20,503 bases of DNA from NCBI GenBank assembly GCA_903828685.1, contig CAIKNB010000009.1, positions 1-20,503 on the forward strand. Reading direction: 5' to 3'. The number at the start of each line of letters is the position of its first letter. The stretch's first letter is position 1. The position numbers and the translations under genes are program-made. The DNA comes from Candidatus Uhrbacteria bacterium (GTDB lineage: Bacteria; Patescibacteriota; Patescibacteriia; 2-12-FULL-60-25). Below are positions 7,219 to 14,621 of the stretch, one piece after another. The notes beneath the pieces were generated by a model. That model ran no database searches, was not told the DNA's origin, and was given only the letters and a program-made list of their open reading frames with translations.

Positions 7219-7466
7219 AGCTTTCTCATCTGCCGCGGCGCGGCGGACAACTCTTGATTGTGATCTACCAGCGTACGCTGTCATTCGATCATGGTTTGAT
7301 GTCGCGTTTCACGCGCTACCAAGTTTGCCGGTATCATCCGACTTGCTCGGAGTACGGTTATACTGCCGTGGGCAAGTACGGAATCCTCAAAGGTTCTTGG
7401 ATGACGTTCAAACGCATCTTGCGTTGCAACCCCTGGTCGCTGGGCGGCTACGATCCGGTACCGTAG
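7215..7466 (+). CDS. yidD: membrane protein insertion efficiency factor YidD
   Basis: This 83-residue protein has the YidD signature: [13 protein letters not shown] start, [10 protein letters not shown] (about 37-46), [20 protein letters not shown], and the GGYDPVP end. YidD is a small membrane-associated protein that aids YidC-dependent insertion of inner-membrane proteins. Its ATG overlaps the rnpA stop by 4 nt (ATGA), implying coupled translation. In most bacteria yidC follows directly. Here the next gene is a convergent DUF167 gene whose 3' end overlaps yidD by 59 nt, so the usual rpmH-rnpA-yidD-yidC cluster is cut short. Confidence 0.95.
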   Translation: MKLSHLPRRGGQLLIVIYQRTLSFDHGLMSRFTRYQVCRYHPTCSEYGYTAVGKYGILKGSWMTFKRILRCNPWSLGGYDPVP

Positions 7467-7722
7467 GTCGACTTAATTTTTCTTCGATGTCGGAAATATG
7501 TCCTGGCACGTCCAGGATTTTTTGTTTGGAAGAATGGCCTTTTAAAATTTCGATTGAAGTTTTCGGGATGTCCAAAATGTCGGATAAGAATTTTATCAGC
7601 GCTTCATTGGCTTTGCCTTCGATGGGCGGAGCTGCGACGCGGATCTTCCACGTTGCTCCTTCGCGCCCCGCGACTTCTGATTTTGACGCATTGGGTATGA
7701 TGCGTACCGAGAGCTTAGCCAT
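7408..7722 (-). CDS. DUF167 (YggU-like) small protein
   Basis: The 104-residue product contains a DUF167 domain: [14 protein letters not shown], then the hallmark [18 protein letters not shown], then [11 protein letters not shown]. The molecular role of this alpha/beta family is unknown. The recognisable domain ends near residue 83. The last 21 residues are encoded antisense to the 3' end of yidD and look like chance extension up to the first stop. The start ATG overlaps the end of the upstream phosphatase gene by 8 nt, so the two are translationally coupled. No separate promoter is visible. Confidence 0.88.
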   Translation of the reverse strand: MAKLSVRIIPNASKSEVAGREGATWKIRVAAPPIEGKANEALIKFLSDILDIPKTSIEILKGHSSKQKILDVPGHISDIEEKLSRPTVPDRSRPATRGCNARCV

Positions 7723-8515
7723 GCTTGAAGATGTTGAGCAGTTCGCGCGTCACGCCAGGCGCGGAGAACACGATGTCGCGGTCGCCGATCTTCCACTCCT
7801 TGCCTTGCGGTGTGGTGACCTTGCCCCCGGCTTCGCGCACCAAGAGCGCACCTGCTGCCACGTCCCAAGAATTTATGCCATGCAGGACGGAGTATTCGGC
7901 GCGTCCTGAAGCCACCCACGCGGCTTCGAATACGGCCGCACCCAAGCGCCGCGTGACGCGCGACTTCTCGCTCAGTTTGGGAACGTGTTTGAGTCCGCGT
8001 ATGCGTTCTTCCGGCAGGTAGCCGTAGCAGAACAAACCGAATGCGTCCTTGATTTTTTTGACCTTTGAGACTGAAATCTTTTTGTGTTCATTGCCTATGA
8101 TTTGCCATGCCCCGCCGCCCTTAATCGCCATGTAGCATTCATGCATAATAGGCAGCGAAATCAAGCCAAATATAACCTCTTTATTGCAGGCCAGGGCCAA
8201 TGAGATGCCCCACAAGGGCAAATGCGCAGCATAATTACTCGTTCCATCCAGAGGGTCCAAAATCCAATTGCATTCTCCCCAAGGCGTGCGCCGCTTGTCC
8301 TCTTCAGAAATCACTCCGATGTCAGGCGTCAGCTTCTTCAGTACCTGTTTGATGGCCGTGTCCGAAAGCAGGTCGGAACGCGTGATGATCTCGGAATGCT
8401 TCTTGAATTTGTAATCTCCGGGCTTGCGCTGTTTAAAGTTCTTCAGCAGCACGACCTCTCCGGCTTTGATGGCCGCGAGTCCCGCAGTTTTTACGTCGTG
8501 GGAAAAATGTTCCAT
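7715..8515 (-). CDS. inositol monophosphatase family protein
   Basis: This 266-residue protein belongs to the Mg2+-dependent, Li+-sensitive sugar-phosphatase superfamily (IMPase, CysQ/BPNT, FBPase IV). Visible motifs are VISEED (acidic metal ligands E71, E72), the signature WILDPLDGTSNY (D87, D90) and SWDVAAGALLVREAGG (D218). All metal-binding positions are kept. The substrate cannot be told apart among inositol phosphate, 3'-phosphoadenosine phosphate and other sugar phosphates. I placed the start at 8513-8515 because the longer reading frame (to 8575) would translate the trigger-factor terminator and adds nothing family-like. The gene lies just downstream of tig and overlaps the DUF167 start by 8 nt. 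Confidence 0.9.
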   Translation of the reverse strand: MEHFSHDVKTAGLAAIKAGEVVLLKNFKQRKPGDYKFKKHSEIITRSDLLSDTAIKQVLKKLTPDIGVISEEDKRRTPWGECNWILDPLDGTSNYAAHLPLWGISLALACNKEVIFGLISLPIMHECYMAIKGGGAWQIIGNEHKKISVSKVKKIKDAFGLFCYGYLPEERIRGLKHVPKLSEKSRVTRRLGAAVFEAAWVASGRAEYSVLHGINSWDVAAGALLVREAGGKVTTPQGKEWKIGDRDIVFSAPGVTRELLNIFKHG

Positions 8516-8533
8516 ACCACGGAAATATACCAT

Positions 8534-8564
8534 AAAAAAACAGGAGCGGCTCATTGGCCGCTCC
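8534..8564 (-). terminator. Rho-independent terminator of tig
   Basis: An 8-bp G/C-rich stem (GGAGCGGC 8543-8550 with GCCGCTCC 8557-8564) has a 6-nt loop. On the minus strand it is followed by TG and a seven-T run. It lies 8 nt after the tig stop and marks the 3' end of that gene. The following phosphatase gene either relies on readthrough or on a promoter I cannot see. Confidence 0.85.
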
Positions 8565-8571
8565 CATCGTT

Positions 8572-9864
8572 TCATTTCTTCAGCGCCTTCTCTTTGAGCG
8601 CCTTCAGTGTTTTACGATTCTTGATCTGGGCTGACACGTAGTCGCGGTACTCAGCCGAGCTTACGCGTTCGCGTACTTCTTTGTCTTCGGGTTTGATGCG
8701 TTCCAGTATGCGGTCGATTTCCGCATCTAATTCTTTTTCATCCACTTCGCAGTTTTCGCGCCCGGCGATTTCCTTGAGCGCCACCGCGGTCTGCACGCGC
8801 AGGATGGCTTGCGGCACCAAGTCGAGCTTGAGTTGGTCCTTGGTTTTCTTCAGGCTGCTCAGGTAGTCTTCCATGTTGCCGCCTTGTTCCTCGACTCCGT
8901 CTTCCAGCTCGTGCAGCATGCGGTGCACTTCCTCATTCACCAAGTTGTCCGGGATGTCGCTGAAGCGCGAACCTTTGACCAGCTTCTCCAGCATCTCGAT
9001 CTCCGCCGCCTCTTCGGCCTTGCTGTCAGCCTCCTGCTGCAGGTTTGATTTGATGAGTTCCTGGAGCTTGGCCAGCGATTCCAGTCCGAGGTTCTTGGCG
9101 AATTCATCGTTCAGTTCTGGCAGTTTGAGTTCAAGAACATCCTTGACCGTGGCGGTAAAACCGGCTTTTTGGCCAGCCAAAGCCTTGGTGTAGTGCTCTT
9201 TGGGGAATTCCAGTTCGAATTTGACGGTCTCGCCCTTTTTGGCGCCCTCGAGTTTTTGCGCAAAGCCCGGGATATAGTGCGCTTCATTCAAATACACGCG
9301 ATAGTCGCGCGAGGTTCCGCCTTCTACCGGTACGTTGTCTTTGGTGATTTCCAAGTCGATGATGGCCAGATCGTCCAAGGTCAGCGCGCGGTCTACTGCT
9401 GTTTCGGTGCGGCGCATCTTGCGCAGGTCTTGGATGGCTTTGTCCGCTTCTTCGTCTTTGATTTCGTGCTTCTTCACTTCGGCCAAAGGTTGCGTGTAAT
9501 CCATCAGGTTGGTGACTTGCGGCATGACCGAAGCCGTGACCGTGAATTCGATATCCTGCCCCGGCACGAGTTTGTCCACGCTGATGTGCGGCGAACCTAG
9601 CGTGTCGATATTTTCGTCCAGCACGGTTTTGACATAGTTGGCGCGCACGATGCGCTCCAGTGCGGTTTCCCAAATGAGCATCTCGCCGTATTCACGCTTG
9701 ACGTCATCGTAACCGGCTTTGCCCGGACGGAAGCCTTTGATGGGTTTGGCCGTGGAAATCTCGGTTACGGCTTGTTCTAAATACGGCTTGGCTTCTTCGG
9801 ACGTGACCGCGAACTTAAGCTCCACTTGGGACTTGGGTAGGAAAGTGATTTTAGGTGAAGACAT
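8572..9864 (-). CDS. tig: trigger factor (ribosome-associated chaperone, peptidyl-prolyl isomerase)
   Basis: The 430-residue length is typical. The N-terminal ribosome-binding domain has the loop signature GFRPGKA (44-50), which docks on L23 at the exit tunnel. An FKBP-type isomerase domain (about 155-245) shows YLNEAHYIPGFAQKL, GAKKGETVKFEL and LAGQKAGFTATVKDV. Then comes the conserved LPELNDEFAKNLG and a helical C-terminal arm region with many charged residues. The protein holds nascent chains as they leave the ribosome. The gene has its own promoter (9886-9914) and terminator (8534-8564), so it is probably monocistronic. The usual downstream clpP/clpX genes are absent. No Shine-Dalgarno; the predicted leader is very short. 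Confidence 0.97.
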   Translation of the reverse strand: MSSPKITFLPKSQVELKFAVTSEEAKPYLEQAVTEISTAKPIKGFRPGKAGYDDVKREYGEMLIWETALERIVRANYVKTVLDENIDTLGSPHISVDKLVPGQDIEFTVTASVMPQVTNLMDYTQPLAEVKKHEIKDEEADKAIQDLRKMRRTETAVDRALTLDDLAIIDLEITKDNVPVEGGTSRDYRVYLNEAHYIPGFAQKLEGAKKGETVKFELEFPKEHYTKALAGQKAGFTATVKDVLELKLPELNDEFAKNLGLESLAKLQELIKSNLQQEADSKAEEAAEIEMLEKLVKGSRFSDIPDNLVNEEVHRMLHELEDGVEEQGGNMEDYLSSLKKTKDQLKLDLVPQAILRVQTAVALKEIAGRENCEVDEKELDAEIDRILERIKPEDKEVRERVSSAEYRDYVSAQIKNRKTLKALKEKALKK

Positions 9865-9885
9865 AGGGTTTATTTCAGTCGTCCG

Positions 9886-9914
9886 AGAATAGCGTCAACC
9901 GCGGGAAATGTCAA
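9886..9914 (-). promoter_or_regulatory. promoter of tig
   Basis: The minus strand reads TTGACA (9909-9914), a 17-bp spacer and TATTCT (9886-9891, 4/6). Transcription would begin within about 15 nt of the tig ATG, giving a very short or nearly leaderless message. That fits the lack of a Shine-Dalgarno. Confidence 0.6.
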
Positions 9915-9928
9915 TGCCAAAGGATATC

Positions 9929-9961
9929 AAAACGTAGGGGCACGACGCGCCGTGCCCCTAC
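9929..9961 (-). terminator. terminator of the M23 peptidase gene
   Basis: A perfect 11-bp stem (GTAGGGGCACG 9934-9944 with CGTGCCCCTAC 9951-9961) has a 6-nt loop. It lies 13 nt after the M23 stop and is followed on the minus strand by TTTT. The hairpin also resembles G/C-rich palindromes dispersed in many genomes, so it could be a repeat co-opted as a terminator. Confidence 0.65.
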
Positions 9962-9974
9962 AGGATCGATTGAA

Positions 9975-11315
9975 TTATCTTATGTATCCCAGCGGGTTCA
10001 CGCGCTTGCCGTTGATCACGACTTCGAAATGCAAGTGCGTGCCCGTGGAGCGGCCGGTCGTGCCCATCATGGCGATGACCTGTCCGCGTTTGACTACGTC
10101 GCCGGCTTTGACGAACAGTTTGGAGGAATGACCGTAGCGGGTTTCCATGGTCGGACTATTGCGGATCAGTACCATCAAGCCATAGCCCGCGTTGCTCCAT
10201 TCGGCTTTTTCTACCACGCCGTCAGCCGCGGCATAGAGCGGCGAAGAATAATCACCGTCGATATCAATGCCGATGTGGCGCCAGCTGAAATATTGGTTGA
10301 TGGTGTGGCCAGATGTGGGCCAGAGCAAGCGAGTCGAGGGCAGTTCGCTCGTATCCGCATCTGCAGGTTTCTTGGTGGGTTGTGCAGTGATGACTTCGCT
10401 CAAATCAGGCGCAGGTTGTTCCGGGGCATTGGCGCGCGCCACGACTTGGCTGCTGGTCTGCGCGATCTCCGCAGGCCGTCCGCCAGGCACCATGATTTCG
10501 CTGCCCACGGCCAGCTTCGCATCGGACGTCAGGTTGTTGAAGCTGGCGATTTCATCCGCATCGCCGTTATAGCGCTGCGCCAGCTTGCCGATGGTGTCGC
10601 CTGATTTGACCTTGGCTAGGATGCCCGAGGTGGGCGGGATGCGCAGCACGTCTCCGGGTCGGATATATTGTTTGCCTTGCAAGTCGTTGTTCCACAGGAT
10701 CGTGCCCACATCCAAACCAAAGCGCTGCGCGATATCGCTGATGGTGTCGTTCTCTTGCACTGTGTAATTAACGGTCTGGCTGCGCGGCGCCACCGGAGCG
10801 TTGCCTGAGGTGGAATACGGCAGGGCAGCGATGGTCCCGGGCACTGATAAGGATTGCGTCTCCGGCCCCGCAGTCTCCGTGTAATCAAAGTCTATATGCG
10901 GGATGTTGATCAAAGTGCTCGAACCTAAGTAGTTGGTGTTCTTGACGGTTTGTTCCGGTCTGACCGTCTCCTCGATGATTTGCGTCTGCTGATCCGTGGC
11001 CAAAGCGAAGAGCAGGCTTTGTTGGCCTACGTCCTGGGCGTGAGCTTGCCGGTTCTGCAGATTAGCCAAGACCGTGACCACGGCCAAAAGCACGATTACG
11101 CCATGGAATAGGTAGCGATTGGTGAGCAGAAAAAAAATAAAGCCGCGCGTTGGCAGGGAAAGCCGGTGCAGGCGGAGCCGCGCGGTCACGATCAAACGGT
11201 AGATCGGAAGTATTAGGACGCGTGAAATCAGGCGACCGACAGGCGCTAAAACCTTTCCGGCTGCATGGCAAATCGCCTGCAGCGCGCGCTTGATGCGACG
11301 GGCGCCGTGGAACAA
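9975..11315 (-). CDS. membrane-anchored LysM / M23 family endopeptidase
   Basis: The 446-residue protein has an amphipathic basic N-terminus, one membrane segment (about 58-86), a linker, and two LysM modules (about 182-227 and 232-277; YTVQENDTISDIAQRFG and VKSGDTIGKLAQRYN). The C-terminal lysostaphin-type M23 domain (about 335-440) has its zinc ligands intact: HIGID (H347, D351), GHSS (H396) and HLHFE (H427, H429). It probably cuts peptide cross-links in the wall during growth or division, or activates amidases. The frame has no ATG start; TTG at 11313-11315 is the first usable start. Another frame with an ATG at 11404-11406 runs into an A8 tract, and losing one A would fuse the two. The true N-terminus is therefore uncertain. 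Confidence 0.9.
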   Translation of the reverse strand: MFHGARRIKRALQAICHAAGKVLAPVGRLISRVLILPIYRLIVTARLRLHRLSLPTRGFIFFLLTNRYLFHGVIVLLAVVTVLANLQNRQAHAQDVGQQSLLFALATDQQTQIIEETVRPEQTVKNTNYLGSSTLINIPHIDFDYTETAGPETQSLSVPGTIAALPYSTSGNAPVAPRSQTVNYTVQENDTISDIAQRFGLDVGTILWNNDLQGKQYIRPGDVLRIPPTSGILAKVKSGDTIGKLAQRYNGDADEIASFNNLTSDAKLAVGSEIMVPGGRPAEIAQTSSQVVARANAPEQPAPDLSEVITAQPTKKPADADTSELPSTRLLWPTSGHTINQYFSWRHIGIDIDGDYSSPLYAAADGVVEKAEWSNAGYGLMVLIRNSPTMETRYGHSSKLFVKAGDVVKRGQVIAMMGTTGRSTGTHLHFEVVINGKRVNPLGYIR

Positions 11316-11490
11316 GGCTATGGCAACTCGGGTCGAGATTTTTTTTAGCGTGGAAGCGATAGTTTACCTCATGTATCAGCCGCAAGCGCGGCAGCCGTTT
11401 CGGCATCCGGTAGTACGGGTGCAGCAGGCTTGGGCTGGGGGTTAATTCGTCTGGGCCAAGAAGGCTAAAGAATGATTTTTGGGTTTGTAC

Positions 11491-11519
11491 AACTTAACAA
11501 CTTAACCCATATGCGTCAA
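11491..11519 (-). promoter_or_regulatory. weak candidate promoter upstream of the M23 gene
   Basis: The minus strand has TTGACG (11514-11519), a 17-bp spacer and TAAGTT. It lies in a region with a direct repeat of AACTTAAC and an inverted repeat TTAACCC/GGGTTAA. The -10 is poor (3/6), and the leader would be about 170 nt. The 241-bp gap 11316-11556 holds nothing else I can support. Confidence 0.3.
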
Positions 11520-11556
11520 GGGTTAAAAGGCTGATTTTGTCTCAACAGAGCCAAAT

Positions 11557-13068
11557 TTATACCACCTGGCGGTACTGTAAAGCCTCTGCCACATGGCTTG
11601 CACTGACTTCTTCGGCAGCTTCCAGATCTGCGATGGTTCGGCTGACTTTCAGCACCCTAAAATACGCTCGAGCCGAGAGATGGAACCGATCCACAGCCTG
11701 GGACAGCAGGCTTTTGGCATTCACGTCAGGCTGGATCTGACGTCTGACCTGGTCGCTCGTTAGCTCGGCATTGGTTTTTGCCGGCAGTCCGGCATAACGC
11801 ACGGTTTGCCGGTCGCGCGCCGCCTGTACGCGCGCCTGTATCTCATGCGAAGGTTCGCCGGCCGCAAGCTCGGTCAGCTTTTCGGTGGGCACCTTTGGCA
11901 CCTCGATGGCCAGATCAATCCGGTCCAGGAGCGGCCCGGAGATGCGCTTGCGGTAGCGCTCGATTTGCAGCTGGCTGCAGATGCAAGCGCGGTCAGGATC
12001 CGTGGCATAGCCGCACGGGCATGGGTTCATGGCCGCTACAAGCAGGAAGCGCGCCGGAAAAGTCACCGTGCCTTGGGCGCGCGCCACCGTGACCATGCCG
12101 TCTTCCAAAGGCTGGCGCAGATATTCGAGCACGCTGCGCGAGAACTCGGGGAATTCATCCAAAAACAAGACGCCGCGGTGTGCGAGCGAAATTTCTCCTG
12201 GCTTGGGTACGGAACCTCCGCCGACCAGCGCGATGCCTGAAGCTGAATGGTGAGGAGAGCGGAAAGGCCGCCATGCAATATGCCCTCCGGGCGGCAAAAG
12301 TCCGGTGACCGAATGGATGCGCGTAATCTCCAAAGTCTCTTCGATGGTCGGGCGCGGTAAAATCGCGGGCAACGAACGCGCTAACAATGTTTTTCCCGAA
12401 CCTGGCGGACCCTGCAATAAAATGTTGTGTGCGCCAGCGGCCGCAATCTCGAGCGCGCGTTTAGCTTGCTCCTGGCCGCGGATGGCTGACATGTCGTACA
12501 TGCAAGCGACCGCGTCGCCGATCTCCACGCTGCGCTCCGGCGCCAACGGCAAAGTCGCGCGTCCGCAGATGTGATCCGCGACTTGTTTGAGATGTTCGGC
12601 TGTATGGATGCGCAAGCCCGGGACCAGCGCTGCTTCCCGGCCGTTCTGTTCAGGCACAATTAATTCCTCCACGCCAAGCTTGGCTGCCAGCATGGCGAAA
12701 CATAAAATTCCTGGCACGGGTCGCAGTTTTCCATCCAATGCCAGTTCACCCGCAAGTAAGCGTTTTAGCGGTGGTGCGGGCGGTAAATCACCATGCGCAG
12801 TTAATACTGAAATAGCTATGGGAAGATCAAAGCCCGTGCCGGCTTTGCGCGAATCAGCGGGTGCCAGGTTGATGGTTATCTTGGTTCGCGGAAACGGCAG
12901 ATCCGCATGTTTCATGGCGCTTTTGACGCGTTCGCGCGCCTCTTGCACGGCTGTGTCAGGCAAGCCTACGACCAAAAAAGCGCTGAGACCTGGCGAGATG
13001 TCAGCTTCGACTTCCACGGGGAAAGCTTCGATACCGCAGAGAGCTGCGGTCAAAACGGTTGCGGCCAT
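11557..13068 (-). CDS. comM: YifB/ComM-type Mg-chelatase-like AAA+ ATPase
   Basis: The 503-residue length matches ComM. The N-terminal ChlI-like domain (about 20-140) has VVGLPDTAVQEARERVKSA and INLAPADSRKAGTGFDLPIA. The AAA+ core has Walker A GPPGSGKT (220-227) and Walker B VLFLDEF (300-306), with RPFRSPHHSAS and AHRGV between. A cysteine cluster (C350, C352, C362, C364) follows, then GPLLDRIDL. The Mg-chelatase C-terminal domain ends near ALQYRQVV. In other bacteria ComM is a hexameric helicase that extends branch migration during natural transformation. It lies third, 32 bp after lspA, with no promoter of its own, so it is likely expressed from the dksA-like promoter. Its presence is compatible with DNA uptake and recombination. 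Confidence 0.93.
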   Translation of the reverse strand: MAATVLTAALCGIEAFPVEVEADISPGLSAFLVVGLPDTAVQEARERVKSAMKHADLPFPRTKITINLAPADSRKAGTGFDLPIAISVLTAHGDLPPAPPLKRLLAGELALDGKLRPVPGILCFAMLAAKLGVEELIVPEQNGREAALVPGLRIHTAEHLKQVADHICGRATLPLAPERSVEIGDAVACMYDMSAIRGQEQAKRALEIAAAGAHNILLQGPPGSGKTLLARSLPAILPRPTIEETLEITRIHSVTGLLPPGGHIAWRPFRSPHHSASGIALVGGGSVPKPGEISLAHRGVLFLDEFPEFSRSVLEYLRQPLEDGMVTVARAQGTVTFPARFLLVAAMNPCPCGYATDPDRACICSQLQIERYRKRISGPLLDRIDLAIEVPKVPTEKLTELAAGEPSHEIQARVQAARDRQTVRYAGLPAKTNAELTSDQVRRQIQPDVNAKSLLSQAVDRFHLSARAYFRVLKVSRTIADLEAAEEVSASHVAEALQYRQVV

Positions 13069-13100
13069 AAGGCGGACGCAGCCTGCACCTAATTACACAG

Positions 13101-13595
13101 CTACACCTTGCCGGAGTCAGCGTCAACAGTCGTGTTGGGGATGGTTTTATGCGAAGTCTTGAAATACAACCAGGCATACCACGCGATGCCTATACAAATG
13201 AATGCGTCGCTCAAGTTCATGATGGAAGTGTTGCCGAACATCATCCAATCGAACACGTAGCCCAAACGTAGGCGGTCGAGCAGATTGCCCAAAGCGCCGC
13301 CTAAGATCAGAGACAGCGCGGTCCTGCTCCAAATTGTTTCGTTAGCTTGGGAAGAGAATGTCCGGTACGCGATATACGCCATGATGGCGCAAGTGAGGAT
13401 GATGATGACGAGGCGCGGCACCGGCGTATTGGCGATAAGTCCGAAGTTGGAGTGTTGTGTAAATTCAAAAACACCGGGCCAGGGCCAGTGTTTTATGGTA
13501 TGCGAACGCAGGTATGATTTTGAGAGCTGGTCTGCGGCAGCCAAGGCCACAATCAGCAGACCGAGCCGATACGAACCGCGCGTCTCCGAGTTCAC
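13101..13595 (-). CDS. lspA: lipoprotein signal peptidase (signal peptidase II)
   Basis: The 164-residue integral membrane aspartyl protease has four hydrophobic segments (about 8-24, 60-77, 90-104, 126-147). It removes signal peptides from prolipoproteins after lipidation. Family motifs are AADQLSK (20-26), the NFGLI box (50-54), GNLLDRLRLGYVFDW with catalytic D116, and NLSDAF with catalytic D130. The start is GTG at 13593-13595, with an AGGA Shine-Dalgarno five bases upstream, one of the few here. The GTG overlaps the stop of the DksA-family gene (GTGA), indicating coupled translation. Its presence implies lipoproteins, so a diacylglyceryl transferase should exist elsewhere. Confidence 0.96.
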   Translation of the reverse strand: MNSETRGSYRLGLLIVALAAADQLSKSYLRSHTIKHWPWPGVFEFTQHSNFGLIANTPVPRLVIIILTCAIMAYIAYRTFSSQANETIWSRTALSLILGGALGNLLDRLRLGYVFDWMMFGNTSIMNLSDAFICIGIAWYAWLYFKTSHKTIPNTTVDADSGKV

Positions 13596-13966
13596 ATTTC
13601 CTGCGTCAGGATTTTTTTGCAGTTGATGCAGCTGGAGGATGAAGGCCGCGCTTCCAGGCGTTTTTCATCAATTTCCTTTTTGCAGTACTTGCAGACGCCG
13701 TAGTTGCCGGCATCGAGTGCCTTCAGGGCATCTTGCGCATCGCGCAGTTCGGATGAAATGCGCGCTTCGATCGAAAGCTCGTCAGCGTACTCGGTCACTT
13801 CGGCGGCGTTATCGTCTTCGGAATTGCTGCCTGATTCAGGATAGGTGACTTCAACATGACCGGGACGGGTCAGGTCGCGTTTGCCTAAATCATCCATCTG
13901 GCTGTTGAGTCGCTCGATTTCTTCGAGAAGCCGCTCTCGGAAATGGGCTATTTTGTCTGGTGTCAT
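13592..13966 (-). CDS. DksA/TraR-family zinc-finger protein
   Basis: This 124-residue protein has an N-terminal helix (FRERLLEEIERLNSQ), an acidic tip region (EDDNAAEVTEYADELS, about 50-65), a second helix, and a C-terminal C4 zinc finger (C92-K-Y-C95 and C113-I-N-C116). This is the DksA/TraR layout, in which a coiled coil enters the RNA polymerase secondary channel and modulates initiation, often with ppGpp. The family also includes short proteins of unknown target, so a true DksA role is likely but not proven. It heads an operon with lspA (4-nt overlap) and comM, under the strong promoter at 13995-14023. Confidence 0.9.
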   Translation of the reverse strand: MTPDKIAHFRERLLEEIERLNSQMDDLGKRDLTRPGHVEVTYPESGSNSEDDNAAEVTEYADELSIEARISSELRDAQDALKALDAGNYGVCKYCKKEIDEKRLEARPSSSSCINCKKILTQEM

Positions 13967-13994
13967 ATTTTGGGTTTTTAGGTTGAGATAAGAA

Positions 13995-14023
13995 AGTATA
14001 GGCCGGGCATTTTTTCACGTCAA
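13995..14023 (-). promoter_or_regulatory. promoter of the dksA-like/lspA/comM operon
   Basis: The minus strand has TTGACG (14018-14023, 5/6), a 17-bp spacer and TATACT (13995-14000, 5/6). The predicted start lies about 20 nt before the ATG. This is one of the best promoters in the window. Confidence 0.75.
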
Positions 14024-14173
14024 CCCGCGGTCCCTGACCACCAGTGTGCCTTAAGTGCAGGCTAAGCTACAAGATGGCAAATGTAAGGCGCAAGAGTGAC
14101 GTGATTTAGGCTGGGTTAGGCCGAAATGGCCAAGTAAGTAAAATCCATGTATTGAAACGTGTTTTTCGGGAAT

Positions 14174-14405
14174 AAAAAGAAACCGCGGAGGGCCCTTAAA
14201 TGTAGTATAAGTGGTCGCGCGGTTTCAGACCTGGGCGCGGGTTCGTGTCATCTTACTCCTTTTGTGAGCGAGTTTATTGGTCCGCCGAGGCGGATTGACG
14301 AGTGGAACACTCAAGCGACTTGGTCTATAAGAAGGAACTGCTGCTTCGACCCAACCCTGGTGGAGCCCCAGATGGACCTATGGCCCATATAGCGGGGATA
14401 CCGGT
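14174..14405 (-). ncRNA. unidentified structured RNA candidate
   Basis: On the minus strand a terminator-like end is visible: GAAACCGCG (14218-14226) pairs with CGCGGTTTC (14179-14187) and is followed by five T (14174-14178). Upstream lie a CCGC/GCGG hairpin with a four-base loop (14281-14294) and a GAGTG/CACTC hairpin with a 3-nt loop (14300-14312). Outer segments can pair over a distance: CTGGG with CCCAG (14231-14235 and 14367-14371) and GGGTT with AACCC (14239-14243 and 14353-14357). This nested layout suggests a folded RNA of roughly 200 nt. The terminator loop is unusually large (30 nt). Strand, ends and identity are uncertain. Confidence 0.35.
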
Positions 14406-14433
14406 TGTTTTTTGATTTGCTTTTTTCTTTTTG

Positions 14434-14621
14434 TGTTCTCTCGAGGAGAACGGGGGTCGAGTCAAGGCATTGAATTGGCTTCCATAAGGTAAGTCATGGA
14501 AGTCTATCTTTCGCAGTCAGAAGGTACGAGCGAGGTAATCGGCGCTCTTGGCGCTAGCGATCCTCGTTATTCCCAAACCCGGGAATAAGTTGGAAGTGAG
14601 AAATGCGTTTTCCGCATTTCC
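14434..14621. repeat. array of five hairpin-forming inverted repeats
   Basis: Successive inverted repeats are: GTTCTC/GAGAAC (14434-14450); GGCTTCCAT/ATGGAAGTC (about 14478-14505, one G-T pair); a composite AGG-ATCG/CGAT-CCT stem with inner GCGC (about 14526-14568); TTATTCCC/GGGAATAA (about 14567-14588); and GAAATGCG/CGCATTTC (about 14600-14621). Such density is not expected by chance and indicates a folded RNA or a structured DNA site next to the DnaA-box cluster. Confidence 0.5.

Noticed and set aside
8516..8575. N-terminal 20-codon extension of the phosphatase gene
   Set aside because: It would translate the tig terminator hairpin and its T run and adds no family sequence; the ATG at 8513-8515 is preferred.
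11062..11406. Separate small protein gene on the minus strand
   Set aside because: Most of the frame is a shadow of the M23 peptidase; only its first 20 or so codons are of interest, as a possible frameshifted N-terminus.
14159..14392. 77-codon plus-strand frame in the gene-free region
   Set aside because: No Shine-Dalgarno or promoter, low-complexity basic start, and it overlaps hairpins that point to RNA structure instead.
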